Below are positions 45,420 to 57,300 of a stretch of 64,000 nucleotides of DNA, one piece after another (position 1 is the stretch's first letter; every line of letters starts with the position of its first letter). Position numbers and translations under genes: made by a program. The notes under the pieces were generated by a model. The model had not been told where the DNA came from, made no database searches, and was given only the letters and a program-made list of their open reading frames with translations. Source of the DNA: Hyalella azteca. Lineage: Eukaryota; Arthropoda; Malacostraca; Amphipoda; Hyalellidae. The stretch covers positions 104,839 to 168,838 of the forward strand of contig NW_025942343.1 in assembly GCF_000764305.2 (NCBI RefSeq), read 5' to 3'.

Positions 45420-48400
45420 TAATGTCTCCTGCTGCCTGGAAACTGTGAATGTGTTTCCTACAAAAGGATAAGTTTTCTGAATTTAGTCTCCACATGAATG
45501 ACGTTACTCAAGGAATTGCAGAAATATCATTTGCGTAAAAAAAAACAGGTGACCCATTCTTAGAAGTTTCACCTTTTCTTATGAGTATTAACGTCGTTTC
45601 TTTCTATAGTTTGACAAAAATATCCATTCAACTCCCAATTAATTCAATTAATGTTCCTCAAATTCATTTTGCATCTTGTAAGTCGAAAATACCGAGATTT
45701 TCACGCACACAGATTTTATGTAAAGAGCGAAACCCAACAGATTTTCTTCGCCCAAATGATTAGGAAATTCATGAAACACAACCAAAACTTTGACGCATAT
45801 ACTCAATTTGTTTACTGTTCTCAGCTCTGACGGTAATGTCTGTTCAGAGACAGATTTTTCTTCCCATAATGGAACGTGAGATACTACGATCCATCGCAGC
45901 TTAATATCTCTTCAGTAGCGCGTCATCTTCCTTACGGCGATTCGTTGAAAGAAAGCGAATATTTCAAAGGGGGAAGCTGGCATCGCAAATGAATGATGAA
46001 CTCCGACATCCCACATACCTGAGCCATGACTGGAACGAAGGAGACCAAGCCCGAGAAAGCTGCTCGACGCTACCCGTCGAGCGCGCCACGCCAGTTCCAA
46101 AATTACGCATCTGCGTAAGCTAAAAAAATTCTTTGCGCGGCCTCAATTATTCGTCCGCATTACTTGAACCGAAGTATATGCTATTTATATCTAGTGGATT
46201 GTCAACTGTAAGGACAGTGAGTAGATTTAAGCTTGGTTACATTTCATTACCGTCGAGAATGCTATTCGTATCTATTTTTCACGAGACTAAGAGAGTATTT
46301 TTCACTGAGCGTTTCCAACAGTCAAATACGGAAGAGACAAATTCCTAGAATAGAATCAATTTGCAATGACGTCATCACCAAAAGTCAACTCCCCGCCTAA
46401 CAAGTGTTAAGTCCGATATAAAAACTATAAGGACAATATAACAGTACATTGTCAACACTGCAGCAGAGGCCAGCACGAGGCCTTCGTGGCCTCTCCCTGT
46501 CGAATGCCTTGGCCCACTTGCCAGCGTTACAGTTGGTCGCCGATGCGTGTCACGCAGCCGTGAAACGATGCGGTCCAGAAAAATAAAGCAAAACACAACG
46601 CGGGGTCAGAGGTTATCGTCCGTCAGTACAGCATGGGAAGAGACGAGTTCAATCGCAACGCAATGCTTGCTTGTCTTGGGAAATGTCAACATGGAAGTCA
46701 TTGGAACGAATAACTGTATGTAACTAACGATCCTTGAAAGCCATTTTCATTTGTGGGGTATTTGGGGCAGTACGTGAAACAGAATCCGTTAAGTCATAAA
46801 ACATTATATGGTTTTTATTTCAAAGCGCACAATATTGTCAAAAATCCAAAAATCAACAGCTGGGAGCATGAATTCCTATAGAATGTAAGAATTTTACTTT
46901 TTTTAAATCTGAATTACGAGTAAAAGAAGCTCCCTGAAAGAATCAAGAATTTTGAACACAAAAAGGTTATCTGTCTTTACGTTTCGTCTACTGGCAGTAA
47001 CTCATCTTGCCTGCCTCTACAAGCTACCAGCACTGACGATCGTTACTGAACCAGTATTTGAAGAGTTAGGGATCCGTCGCTTGTACGATATCTTTGGCCT
47101 GTCTAATGTTGAGAAGAACTGTAAACGTCTTCATCTGTGTCAATGGAGCGACTGGGCAAATACGTAACTTTTTTATCGTACAGGAAACGACATCGCGGTA
47201 CTGGTATTGTTCTTGTCGGCAGGTTATCGCTAGCTGAACCGTCCTTCGTCCAGGAAATGAAGGAAATGTTGGGAAATGTAGACACGGATTATCCATGTCA
47301 ATGGAGCGCAACAGCGCAATGCGCAGCGCCGTTACAACGGAACTTTACGTCACCGAGTGACGGTAGATTATGGCTCTCTTCAATGAACCGGTTACTGTTA
47401 CATCGCTTGACATTTCACGTACGAATAATACGAACAAATTCATGGGGCACGCACTACGTAATGCAATGCATACGAACACGAAACGTGTACCAAAACCGTG
47501 CCTCTGTCTCTACGTCTTGTCAAAATTTCATTGAACTGGGCACCAGAATGTTTTTAAGTTAAGCATGATAGACATAAACACATAAACATAAACATTGTCT
47601 CATAAAAACATTATTTCGTCGATTGAATAAGATGGGCCAACGTGTTATCAACATGGAACAAACTACGGGATGATGCACAGATAAATGAGAACAAACCAAG
47701 CAACTGGCACTGCGAAGTGAACTGCATTCAAATGAATCACCTGCAACAACGATTAATTGACATGTAAGTATTAATGGAAGTCTTTAAGTTTACCTATAAC
47801 TATATACTATAAGATAACTTTACTACTGCTTCAAGTTACAACTTTACGTGTTTAAGTTAACTATAACTTCGGTACTGCCACACGCGTGCCATTTTTTCAC
47901 CGGCTGCAGCTAGTTGATTCATTAATGAGAATTTCAATGGAAGAACTCCATTACATACACCAGCTCCATTAAGGCCTTGTTCGCCTTCCTATGCACTTCT
48001 TAGACGTGGGAACCAACTGTCTTTTGTACGAACAAAAGACCGTTTAAGTGGTCACTGTGCGAAAGACAAGCTCGAACCTTCACGTTGGTTTTTGTTTAGG
48101 AATAATTGTAGGTACATGAATAATATAGCTACATGTAATATATATTAAGTAATGATTATCACTTGAATAAGTCAGATATACAAATATCTTGCTATTCATA
48201 CAATTGGATCATAGATAACTATCATTAATGCGATTGATGTTCAATTTAGATAGGTTTTCATCGAGGTTTCAGTCAATTGATTTTAGTTTCTGGCCGCGTC
48301 AATATTTATGATGAATTAAATTATGCTATAAACACATGAATATAACGTAACGGAAAGCGAGAAGTTCACGTTTCAGAGCATAATTTAATGCTGGTAATGA

Positions 48401-48650
48401 TAATAAACAAATGAATGCGAGGATTGAGTCATGACTGCTACCACGCCCACACCTTTACAACCAAGAATAGATCTCATCACGTTATTATACGCTCAGATGA
48501 AGAGATGAACAATGGAGGGGGAGGAATTTCGGGGATAATTTTTTTGGGTGGAAATTACATTTGGGCGAGAAAGTCCTCTAAAATTCACGGAATTTTCTAG
48601 CTATTTTCATTTCTTTAACTCGTAACGTTTCTTTAACTCATTTCTCTAAC
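45420..48650. other. Non-coding, three unassigned ORFs
   Basis: A 141-codon plus-strand frame (47137-47562) is the longest ordinary ORF here. The phrase TGTCAATGGAGCG occurs twice within it, it contains no recognisable domain and no splice signals frame it, so I leave it unassigned. The stretch also has a GC-rich patch at 46450-46570 and a short CATAAACATAAACA run at 47575. Confidence 0.4.
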
Positions 48651-48654
48651 TCGT

Positions 48655-48870
48655 AATCGGCAATACTAGTTTCGGCAATACTGGTATTAGCAATGCTGGT
48701 ATTAGCAATACTGGTATCAACGATACTAGTATCAGCAATAGTACTGGTATTAACGATACTAGTATCAGCAATACTGGTATCGGCATATCGGCAATACTGG
48801 TATCGGCAATACTGGTGTCAGCAATACTAGTATCAGCGTTTCCAGTATTAGCGATACCAGTATCAGCGAT
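48655..48870. repeat. 15-bp repeat RGCAATACTGGTATC
   Basis: About 13 units with GG/AG, ACTGG/ACTAG and TATC/TATT variation. Several units contain ACTAGT or GATACTAGTATC-like dyads. Confidence 0.92.
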
Positions 48871-49899
48871 ACTAAACCTAACAATGTACCGAGATTTGGC
48901 AGTCTATTGCTGTTCAAACAAATCAAGTAGCAAGATTTTCAGAGAAATAAATAATATGATGTAAAATCACAGTTTAGCTGGAGAAATTAGATAAATTTAG
49001 AGCACACGAACTATAATTTCGCTGCGTACTAAATCGAAGTGATTTAAAACGAAGAAATGGAATTAAATTGTCTCGTCGAAATGATCACTCTTTAGAGCGC
49101 ATTGCAGTCTTTGGACGACGCGGTAAACATTTTCACGCCGGTCCCAACATTATTTGTACCTGCCGCCTGCCGGAGTATCGTTGAAATAGTAACTAGGTAA
49201 CGCTTGCATAGAATTACGATCGAATTTTGGAAATAAATTAACATGGAAAGATTTTTTTTTGAAGCTCGGAAGACCATTTCGTACAAGGCTCCAATGACAA
49301 CGCTACGCTTCTAGTATCCTTGAATGACTTGCGTTAAGACAGATCATTTATCCTTGCACCTTCAAATGGCAGCTTGGAGTTGTCATGACGATAACAAATG
49401 ACAGCTGTCGGGACTAGGAGCTATGCAGAACTTAGCTCTATCCACCTGTCGCAGACCTGCTGTAGGTTAATGCACCGTTCACAACCTGTCTCTGTTCAGG
49501 TTCAACATTCTTCCCTGAAATTCTAGCAAAAAGACGTTGAATGTAATATGCTTACCTTGAAGCGTCAAACTATGGCGAGACTTAAGACTATACGGCTCAG
49601 ACACTTGCAGAGGAAATTCTTGTCAAATGTCACAGATGACAGGAAAGGGAACGATCATTGCACTGGAGAGAGTTAGCCACACCGCACCGCACAACCTCAC
49701 ACTGCCAAGTCTCATGCAACACTGACGCGTTCACAAGTCACAAGTCACAACCACGAACCTTCGACCAACAGAAGGGATTACGTGCAAGACTGCAACAGAA
49801 TTTCAACAAGCATCAATATTTATATATATTCAACATCAAATTTTTAACGGGCACAGAGTCGGCTCGGTGACTTTTTCTCTTCATTTTGACTGACTTCAT

Positions 49900-50520
49900 G
49901 AGTTAAGAACATTTAGCGAAAAAACTGGCACTAAAATTCGGACGGTGAAAAATTCCAAGAGTTTCATTCTCGAAATTCCATTCAAGAAATTCCAAGATTT
50001 GTAATCGCAATTTCTGGTGACACACGGTTAATGATTCATCAAGGACAGCACTCAACTATTTGTCACAATTTTAAGTCTTGAATACAGAAATTTTCGGTGT
50101 TGTTGCCATTTGAAGGTGGCCGATGAATGACCGGGAGCCAGCCAGTCGTTCCCCGGCTTAAATTTTCAGTAGGATTCTGGATGTTACAGCGAAGTGATTA
50201 TTCTTACACTAACTTTACACACCCTAGTCATCTATTGAATACAAAAAATCAAACAAGTAGACGTTAAATAGTTTTTTACATCCCTAATATTCTGCTTGAT
50301 GCTAGATATCCATTAGCGCCGAGAAAATTCTGCAATAATAACATAAACTGCACTAGATATCATAGCGTTCGTTGCATCCACACGCCGTATTGGCTTCGAA
50401 ATTCAATGCATTTGTTAATTGGACCTTAATTTGAATACGATGCGCAGTCCCAGGGCGAGTGTCCCTGGTAGGTCAAGAGGTGGGTGGTGGGTCAGAATGT
50501 GAGGAATGAGTCAAGAGGTG
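49900..50520. repeat. Direct duplication, left copy
   Basis: From GTTAAGAACATTTAGCGAAA to GTGAGGAATGAGTCAAGAGG this region matches 50935-51660 at high similarity (examples: GGTGGCCGATGAATGACCGG, TGCACTAGATATCATAGCGT). The two copies are separated by about 415 bp that hold the small minus-strand ORF at 50492-50782. Confidence 0.88.
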
Positions 50521-50782
50521 GGTTGTGATTTCTGGAAAAACCAGTCTCTCCACCAGTGGCAGTGGCAGCTGGCCTCCCAAAAGCAGAGCCTGGGATAGTT
50601 GAGGATGCATCTAATGATGGTGAGCTAGGTGTTTCTGGGACAAAAACAAGATCATCTGATCTATCTCCCACTGGTAAAGGCGACCCAACTAGTTCAGGCA
50701 CAGAAGGAGAGTTGCTGCCTTCATCTGAAGACAGGCTACTCTCCTTCCGCCTCTTATGGCGCGACATTCTCGTAGTTGACAA
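50492..50782 (-). CDS. Small Ser/Pro-rich ORF, hypothetical
   Basis: The 96-codon frame starts at an ATG, with a second in-frame ATG at codon 6. The N-terminus is basic (MSRHKRRKESSLSSDEGSN), the middle is rich in Ser, Pro, Asp and Glu, and the end reads NPPLDSFLTF, which loosely resembles a PCNA-interacting tail. Codon use is even and the frame is not repetitive, unlike most ORFs in this window. It lies between two direct repeats of 620-720 bp, with a possible acceptor TTTCAG about 80 bp upstream and a TATA-like CTATATATAG at 51590 inside the upstream repeat. It may be the first coding exon of a longer or truncated gene, or part of a repeat unit. No domain is recognised. Confidence 0.35.
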   Translation of the reverse strand: MSTTRMSRHKRRKESSLSSDEGSNSPSVPELVGSPLPVGDRSDDLVFVPETPSSPSLDASSTIPGSAFGRPAATATGGETGFSRNHNPPLDSFLTF

Positions 50783-50790
50783 TGTCGCGC
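50759..50790. repeat. Perfect 10-bp hairpin over a start codon
   Basis: GCGCGACATT (50759-50768) and AATGTCGCGC (50781-50790) are exact inverted repeats that enclose the two candidate start codons of the minus-strand ORF at 50492-50782. Confidence 0.8.
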
Positions 50791-50934
50791 TTTTTATTAA
50801 TTCTTAGGTTTCTCAGAGTTCAAAACCACAGTAATCTCAAGTTTCAAAACTGAAACCAGATATGTAGGCTCACTGTCTTAGGAACTTACTAACGTCCGTC
50901 GTCGATCGCAGCTCGAACCGGAATCGACTTCTTG

Positions 50935-51660
50935 GGTTAAGAACATTTATCGGAAAAACTGGTACTAAAATTCGGACGTTGAAAAATTCCCGGAGTATCA
51001 TTCTCGGAATTCCAAGTACAATTATCAGTGACACACGATTAATAATTCATCAACTACAACACTCAACTAATTGTCACAATTTTAAGTTTTTTAATTCAGA
51101 AATTGTTTTTCACTAAACAACGTGAAAATCCACGTCTCGACTTATCTCTTGCTCTGCCGTGCACACTGATTTATCAAGGACAGCACTCAACTATTTGTCA
51201 CAATTTTAAGTCTTGAATACAGAAATTTTCTGTGTTATTGGCATTTGAAGGTGGCCGACGAATGACCGGGAGCCAGCCAGTAGTTATCCGACTTAAATTT
51301 TCAGTAGGGTTCTGAATATTACAACGAAGTGCTTATTCTTTCACAAACTCTACACAGCCTAGTCATCTATTGAAATCAAAAAATTAAACACACAAACGTC
51401 AAATAGTTTTTTACACCCCTAATATTCCGCTTGAGGCTATATATCCTTTAGCACCGGGAAAATTCTGCAATAATAACACAAACTGCACTAGATATCATAG
51501 CGTTCGTTACATCCACACGCCGTATTGGCTTCGAGATTCAATGCATTCGTTGGACCTTATTTCCGTAGCCCCAAGGGCGAGTGTCCCTATATATAGTGGG
51601 TCACGAAGTGGGTGGTGGGTCAGAATGTGAGGAATGAGTCAGGAAGTGGGCCGTGGGTCT
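50935..51660. repeat. Direct duplication, right copy with internal duplication
   Basis: Matches 49900-50520. It carries an extra segment: GGACAGCACTCAACTATTTG then TCACAATTTTAAGT (51178-51212) echoes CAACACTCAACTAATTGTCA (about 51057), so about 130 bp was internally duplicated and diverged. It also has CTATATATAG at 51588, absent from the left copy. Confidence 0.87.
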
Positions 51661-51739
51661 ATAAAGCTGGGTCGTGGGTCAGGATCTGCGATAGGATGCT
51701 AGCCTCGCGATAAATTGGATTCCTCTGAAGTAGGTGATA

Positions 51740-51839
51740 AGCGTGACCCGCCACATGCCGGGACCAGCGTGACCCGCCTCATGCCGGGACAAGCGTGACC
51801 CGCCACATGCCGGGACCAGCGTGACCCACCACATGCCGG
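51740..51839. repeat. 26-bp repeat GCGTGACCCGCCACATGCCG
   Basis: About four units of GCGTGACCCGCCACATGCCG + GGACCA, GC-rich. It ends at the N at 51840, so its true length is unknown. Confidence 0.93.
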
Positions 51840-51840
51840 N

Positions 51841-51912
51841 CTGGCCAATATATGAGCAGAGCTGGCCAATATATGAGCAGAGCTGGCCAATATGAGCAGA
51901 GCTGGCCAATAG
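51841..51912. repeat. 21-bp repeat GCTGGCCAATATATGAGCAG
   Basis: Three to four units directly right of the N; one unit lacks TAT. It is unrelated to the 26-bp array on the other side of the N. Confidence 0.92.
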
Positions 51913-51914
51913 AA

Positions 51915-52800
51915 ACGTCCACTCTATTAGAATAATTAATGCAAGGACGGCAAATATTCGAGACATAAAATTCTAAAATGTAATATAAATATCAATACTG
52001 AACATTAAATATCTTTCTGCAAATATCTTTTAAAATACTTTCCTGAAAAGTTTGATCATTTTTCCAAGCGTTACTTAATATTTAACTTAAAATATATTTC
52101 AGTTTCCATCATTATCTGATTCAATTATACTCCATGATCCTGATCAATCCTAAAATAATACGGGATGGTGATGATAAAGGAAGAAGCAAAAACTTTCACG
52201 AGAGATTGCCATTCTTGCTTTCACGAGAGATTGTGATTCTTCGTAAATCAGAATCTGTTTGACTAAACAATGAAAACAACTTAGTGGTTTTTGGGTTTAA
52301 AAGTTTATGTTTACATTCGCAGTGAAGGAATCAATCCAGCTATTTAAACTAATTATTTTCCTTCAGTAAAGGAACTAAGATCAAAGTTAGACTCTTCTTA
52401 GCAGGATATATCCTTGCTAGCCTTTGCTTTTGCTTTAGTTCCTATGAAAATTCCTACTTTTTCTTCAGGAAACCCAAACCGCCAATTATAAGCGACTCGA
52501 AAATGAATAGATTTTTTCACCCAAAACATCGATTAATAGCGCTCTGTACGCGAATCTTTAGCTTGATTGAATTTTAAGTCATTTTTATAAATAAAATGAA
52601 CATCTGCAAATTATATAAAAATGAAACTGCTTTATTTTATACACTTATATTTTAATATATTTCAATACAATATACGCGATACAAATGAAAAGGATCCCAG
52701 AATAATGAAGCTCACAATAATATTCACACAAGACTGCTTGTTTCTAAGCAATTATTCAGATTTTAATGGGCGGATTCAAAACACTGAACGTAAAATACTA
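51915..52800. other. Non-coding, nothing recognised
   Basis: AT-rich with two AAAAGTTTATGTTTA-like phrases; no gene, array or mobile element was identified. Confidence 0.4.
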
Positions 52801-52839
52801 GCATATATTTGACCGACGCAGCTCGAGAACTTGAAAAAC

Positions 52840-53000
52840 ACCAGCATGGTCGAGTTTTTATAGCCACCAACATCGGAGCAGCGAGTTGGAGGTTCGAAAC
52901 TCGAAATAAGTTATACAAAATTCTGGTCGAAATTGGTAAGGTGTGCCAGGAAGTACAGATTCAGCCACATTCCAGCATGGTCCAATCAGAACTGACACCA
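52840..53000 (+). mobile_element. Possible tRNA-derived SINE, decayed
   Basis: GGTTCGAAACTCG resembles the B box of a tRNA promoter and is followed by AAAATTCTGGTCGAAATTGG then TAAGGTGT. The same downstream block follows a better B box (GGTTCGAGACCC) at 55786. Two copies with a shared tail after a tRNA-like T arm suggest a SINE family. The A box is not clear. Confidence 0.45.
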
Positions 53001-53009
53001 CCGTATATA

Positions 53010-54030
53010 CTGAACAGGAAATAGATGGATAAAAGTTTATTTATTTCTTTATAATTGTTTTGCTTTAAAACACAGATAGAAAAATTACAAGATAACGTCA
53101 TTTCTTCCTAAATTGTTAGAAAACAAGGCTTCATTAAATTTGTTTTAATAATAAGTACAAGTTTTTCATATAAGAGCTAGATTGGATCATACAATGAATA
53201 CAAGCACCGAAGTGTCTGTCTAGCTTGATCATCTTGTTATATGTTACCCAAATTGTTCACCTTGTTACTCAACTTGTTCAACTTGTTATTTCTTATCCAA
53301 CATGTTCACCTAGTCACTCGCCTGAACAAGCCACAATATTCATGCTACATAACCGAAAATTATATCAACATTGATGTAAATTATTCAATTAAAACACTAA
53401 AGCTATATTCACCTCTCAATTACCCCAGAAATATAAATTACCCTCAGTTTGGATGAGGGGACTCGGAGGCGGTAAAGTGGGAATAAACCTCGTCAGGACC
53501 GAGCATCAGGCGCGCCATACACAGCGCGTTAATCTGCGGTTACCAGCAACAAAAAGTTTGTAAAAATACGATAACTCTAAAACCAACAACAAAAAATTTA
53601 CAAAAAAGAAGCAAAAAAAATTTTTTTTGAAGAAGCAACTCAAAATAATTATTGTCAGTAACTTATTGCGCATAGTATTTGTTATTGAGGGGTGAGGTGA
53701 GAATTATTTTTATATTTAGAAAATCCGGCGATTTATAATTTCGATTAATATATATTGTCCAAAATTTAGATGTTTAAACATGAGTAGATTTCCCATACAC
53801 GTATTAATAAATATAAATATAATAAATACTAAAATTTATTTTGTATTGGAGATAAATCTGTTTTCATTTAATCTATTGAGTTGACATAGCGAAAAATATA
53901 TTACACTATTACTTTCTAAGAGAGTCGACCTGACAATGGAGCTGGACCCCGAAACGTTTACTTATATGAAGATGCGGTGAAATTTTTAGCCATCTTCATT
54001 GTTTTAAAATACCCAATTTAAGGTTACAAT
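53010..54030. other. Non-coding, nothing recognised
   Basis: Contains a CTTGTTACTCAACTTGTTCA-type short repeat at 53240-53310. No gene was identified. Confidence 0.4.
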
Positions 54031-54034
54031 ACGT

Positions 54035-54300
54035 AATTGATATTATCCTATTTGATAGTATCATATTCGATATTACCCTATTTTATATTATCATATTTGA
54101 TAGTATCATATTCGATATTACCCTATTTTATATTATCATATTTGATAGTATCATATTTAATATTACCAATTTTTATATTACTCTATTTATATTATCATAT
54201 TTGAAATTACCCTACTTGATATTACCATAGGTCATATTACCCTTCTTAATATTATAATATTTCATATCACCCTATTTGATAGCATATTTTATATCATCTT
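54035..54300. repeat. Degenerate ~21-bp repeat TATCATATTTGATAGTATCA
   Basis: Mixed units (TATCATATTTGATAG, GATATTACCCTATTTTATAT) run up to the 3' end of the minus-strand gene. Confidence 0.85.
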
Positions 54301-54314
54301 AATTGATATTTACT

Positions 54315-57300
54315 TTATTCTTCAACAAAGTCACAACACTCCGGCCCCACCTTTGCCTGTACGCAGTCGAGCACGGCAGGTATGTGTGAGTAGGCGACCA
54401 CAGCGCTGCTGGAGGCGCAGCTACTGACGAAGTCCTGCAGCAGGGCGACGTCCGCGCTGCCGGAGGAGTTGAACAACTGCACACAGTCATAAATATTTTT
54501 ATGGACATCGGGATATTGTGATGACATTTTTTCCAATATTTCCAATAACGATAAGAGAATCATCATTCTTCAATCATTATTGAAGAATGATGTCGTTGCA
54601 TGAAGTGTGGTCACCAAAACTAGAAAAGGACAAAAATTTAGTCGAGAGTGTTCAAAGACGTGCAACAAGTATAATTCTGGGGTTAAAAGGCAAACCTTAT
54701 GAAGAAAGATGAAAGATTATGAAGCTTCCAAGCCTCAGTTATCGACGCCTGCGTGGGGACCTCATACAAGGATACTCATGGTTTGTACAAGGTTCTAGAA
54801 TTAAGGATTACTAGAATTTGAAACTAAAACCAACACCAGGGGCCACGGCCATAAACTAAAAAAAACTGCGTTGTAACACATCCATGCGACAACATTTCTT
54901 CTCGCTTCGAGTCACCGACATGTGGAACAACCTCCCTGATAGCATCGTTGACGCTCCGAGTCTGAACGCCTTCAAGAACAGACTAGACGAAGCTATGCAG
55001 GAGCATATGTTCAGTCTTGAAATGCTTAGCAAATTACGGAGCAGGCAATAAGTCCAGCAGCTATCTCAATCAATCGTCAGATATGGAAAGATCGGGTCCA
55101 TAAGGCCGGATCCCTTGTGGATCAAGTCACGAAAAGTACAAGAATCGGCAGCAGGCCATGGGCATATTTCTTCAGTGCCGACATTTCTATTCTATTATAA
55201 TAATATTTCACATTAGCCACTAATATGTACCATTATTTTCGATATATTTTACACTATGTTCTAAAATTAAGCGCATTAAATAAGTGTGCTGTTTGAATTT
55301 CACCGTGGGCTGTTGGGACGAGGTGGGTAGAGTGGGTCAGCACTTAACCGCAGCCAGGCTATCTTTTGTTGAAGGAAGTAAAGCTTTTTTGTTAAGTAAG
55401 AAAAGCTTAACCAAAATCCTCTATTTCCCCGAAACAGTTGGGCACTCGCGTAAAACTAGTGGTAACTTAGGAACCACCGTCCAAGAGAATGGTAATTAGA
55501 AAATAACGGGTAATTGTTACCTCAAAAGTAATAATGGTAAATTTAGAAGAAATTCTAGAAATTATCGTGGGGTGTTGATTGTTCAGAGCATGGAGTTCAT
55601 ATTACGCTGAATGTTCAGAGCATGGAGTTCGTGTTTTGTTGAATGTTCAGAGCATGTAGTTCATATTTTGCTGAATGTTCAGAGCATGGAGTTCAAATTT
55701 TGTTGAATGTTCAGAGCATGGAGTTCATGAGTAAGCTTGGAACATCCGAGTTGTTGAGATCACAAAGCTTGAAATTACCAGTTAAGGGTTCGAGACCCGC
55801 ATCGAGTTGTAAAAATTCTGGTCGAAATCAACGAGGTGTCTGCCTGGTTAAAAGTCCGCTATACACACCAACAGACACGCAAATAAACGAATAGGCCATA
55901 TTTTCCAAATATTGGCATACACGAGCAGAGGGGGGCAGGTAGCACTGATCTGCCCTTTTGTTAGGCCAAACGGGCGCACAAAGGCCATCGCTATTTAAAC
56001 AAAGTCTCTCCTATTTCTTTGAGTGTAGCCTAATCAGAACTGACCCACTAAATGAGTCAATATGACCAAGTATATGAGTCAATATGACCCACTATATAAG
56101 TCAATATGACCCACTATATAAGTCAATATGACCCACTATATGATTCAATATGACCCACTATTTGAGTCAATATGACCCACTATAAAAGTCAATATGACCC
56201 ACTATATAAGTCAATATGACCACTATATGATTCAATATAACCCACTATATGATTCAATATGACACACTAAATGAGTCAATATGACCTAGTATATGAGTCA
56301 ATATGACTCACTACATGAGCCAATATGATCCACTATTTGAGTCAATATGACCCACTATATGATTCAAAATGACCCACTATATGAGTCAATATGACTCACT
56401 ACATGAGCAATATGACCCACTATTTGAGTCAATATGACCCACTATATGATTCAAAATGACCCACTATATGAGTCAATATGACTCACTACATGAGCAATAT
56501 GACCCACTATTTGAGTCAATATGACCCACTATATGATTCAAAATGACCCACTATATGAGTCAATATGACTCACTACATGAGCCAATATAACCCACTATAT
56601 GAGTCAATATGACCCACAATATGAATCAATATGACCCACTATATGAGTCAACATGACCCACTATATGAGTCAATATGACCCACTATTTGAGTCAATATGA
56701 CCCACTATATGAGTCAATATGACCCACTATATGAGTCAATATGACCCACTATTTGAGTCAATATGACCCACTATATGAGTCAATATGACCCACTATATGA
56801 GTCAATATGACCCACTATTTGAGTCAATATGACCCACTATTTGAGTCAATATGACCCACTATATGAGTCAATATGACCCACTATTTGAGTCAATATGACC
56901 CACTATTTGAGTCAACATGACCCACGACATAAGTCAATATATGAGTCAATATAACTCACCCTGCCAATGAGAGCCTTAAGCGCCGCCACGTCGAGGGCTG
57001 AGTCTAGGGTGAGTAAGTCCAGGGAACTCATCACGCATGTCGTGAGTAGGCGGTGTAACTTCTCCTCCAGCTGCGTCGACGTGAATAACAAATATTATTT
57101 CAACATTTAATAAATATTGCTGAATTAAATTTAATTAGGTATTAAACAGATAATATTAAAAAAATAAATTTGAAGTAAGTCAATTTACGAATATTGTTTT
57201 TTTTGGAGGGGATTTATATGTTCGTAAAATAACCGTTTTTTTGTGTTGTTAGAATCAAGTTAATAAAAACTTAATTGTGGTACCTCTCAAGAGTTTATCT

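Noticed and set aside
47137..47562. 141-residue candidate gene
   Set aside because: No recognisable motif, no splice-bounded structure, and a comparable frame runs on the opposite strand. Left unassigned.
54477..54566. Extension of the last exon of the minus-strand gene upstream to an ATG (MMILLSLLEILEKMSS)
   Set aside because: Base composition falls sharply at 54477, where a good acceptor GTGTGCAG occurs in the right phase, and the ATG lies inside the 14-bp hairpin. The extension stays possible but is less likely.
55731..55820. tRNA gene
   Set aside because: A B box is present but I could not form an acceptor stem and anticodon arm, and a similar block recurs at 52.9 kb. A SINE fits better.
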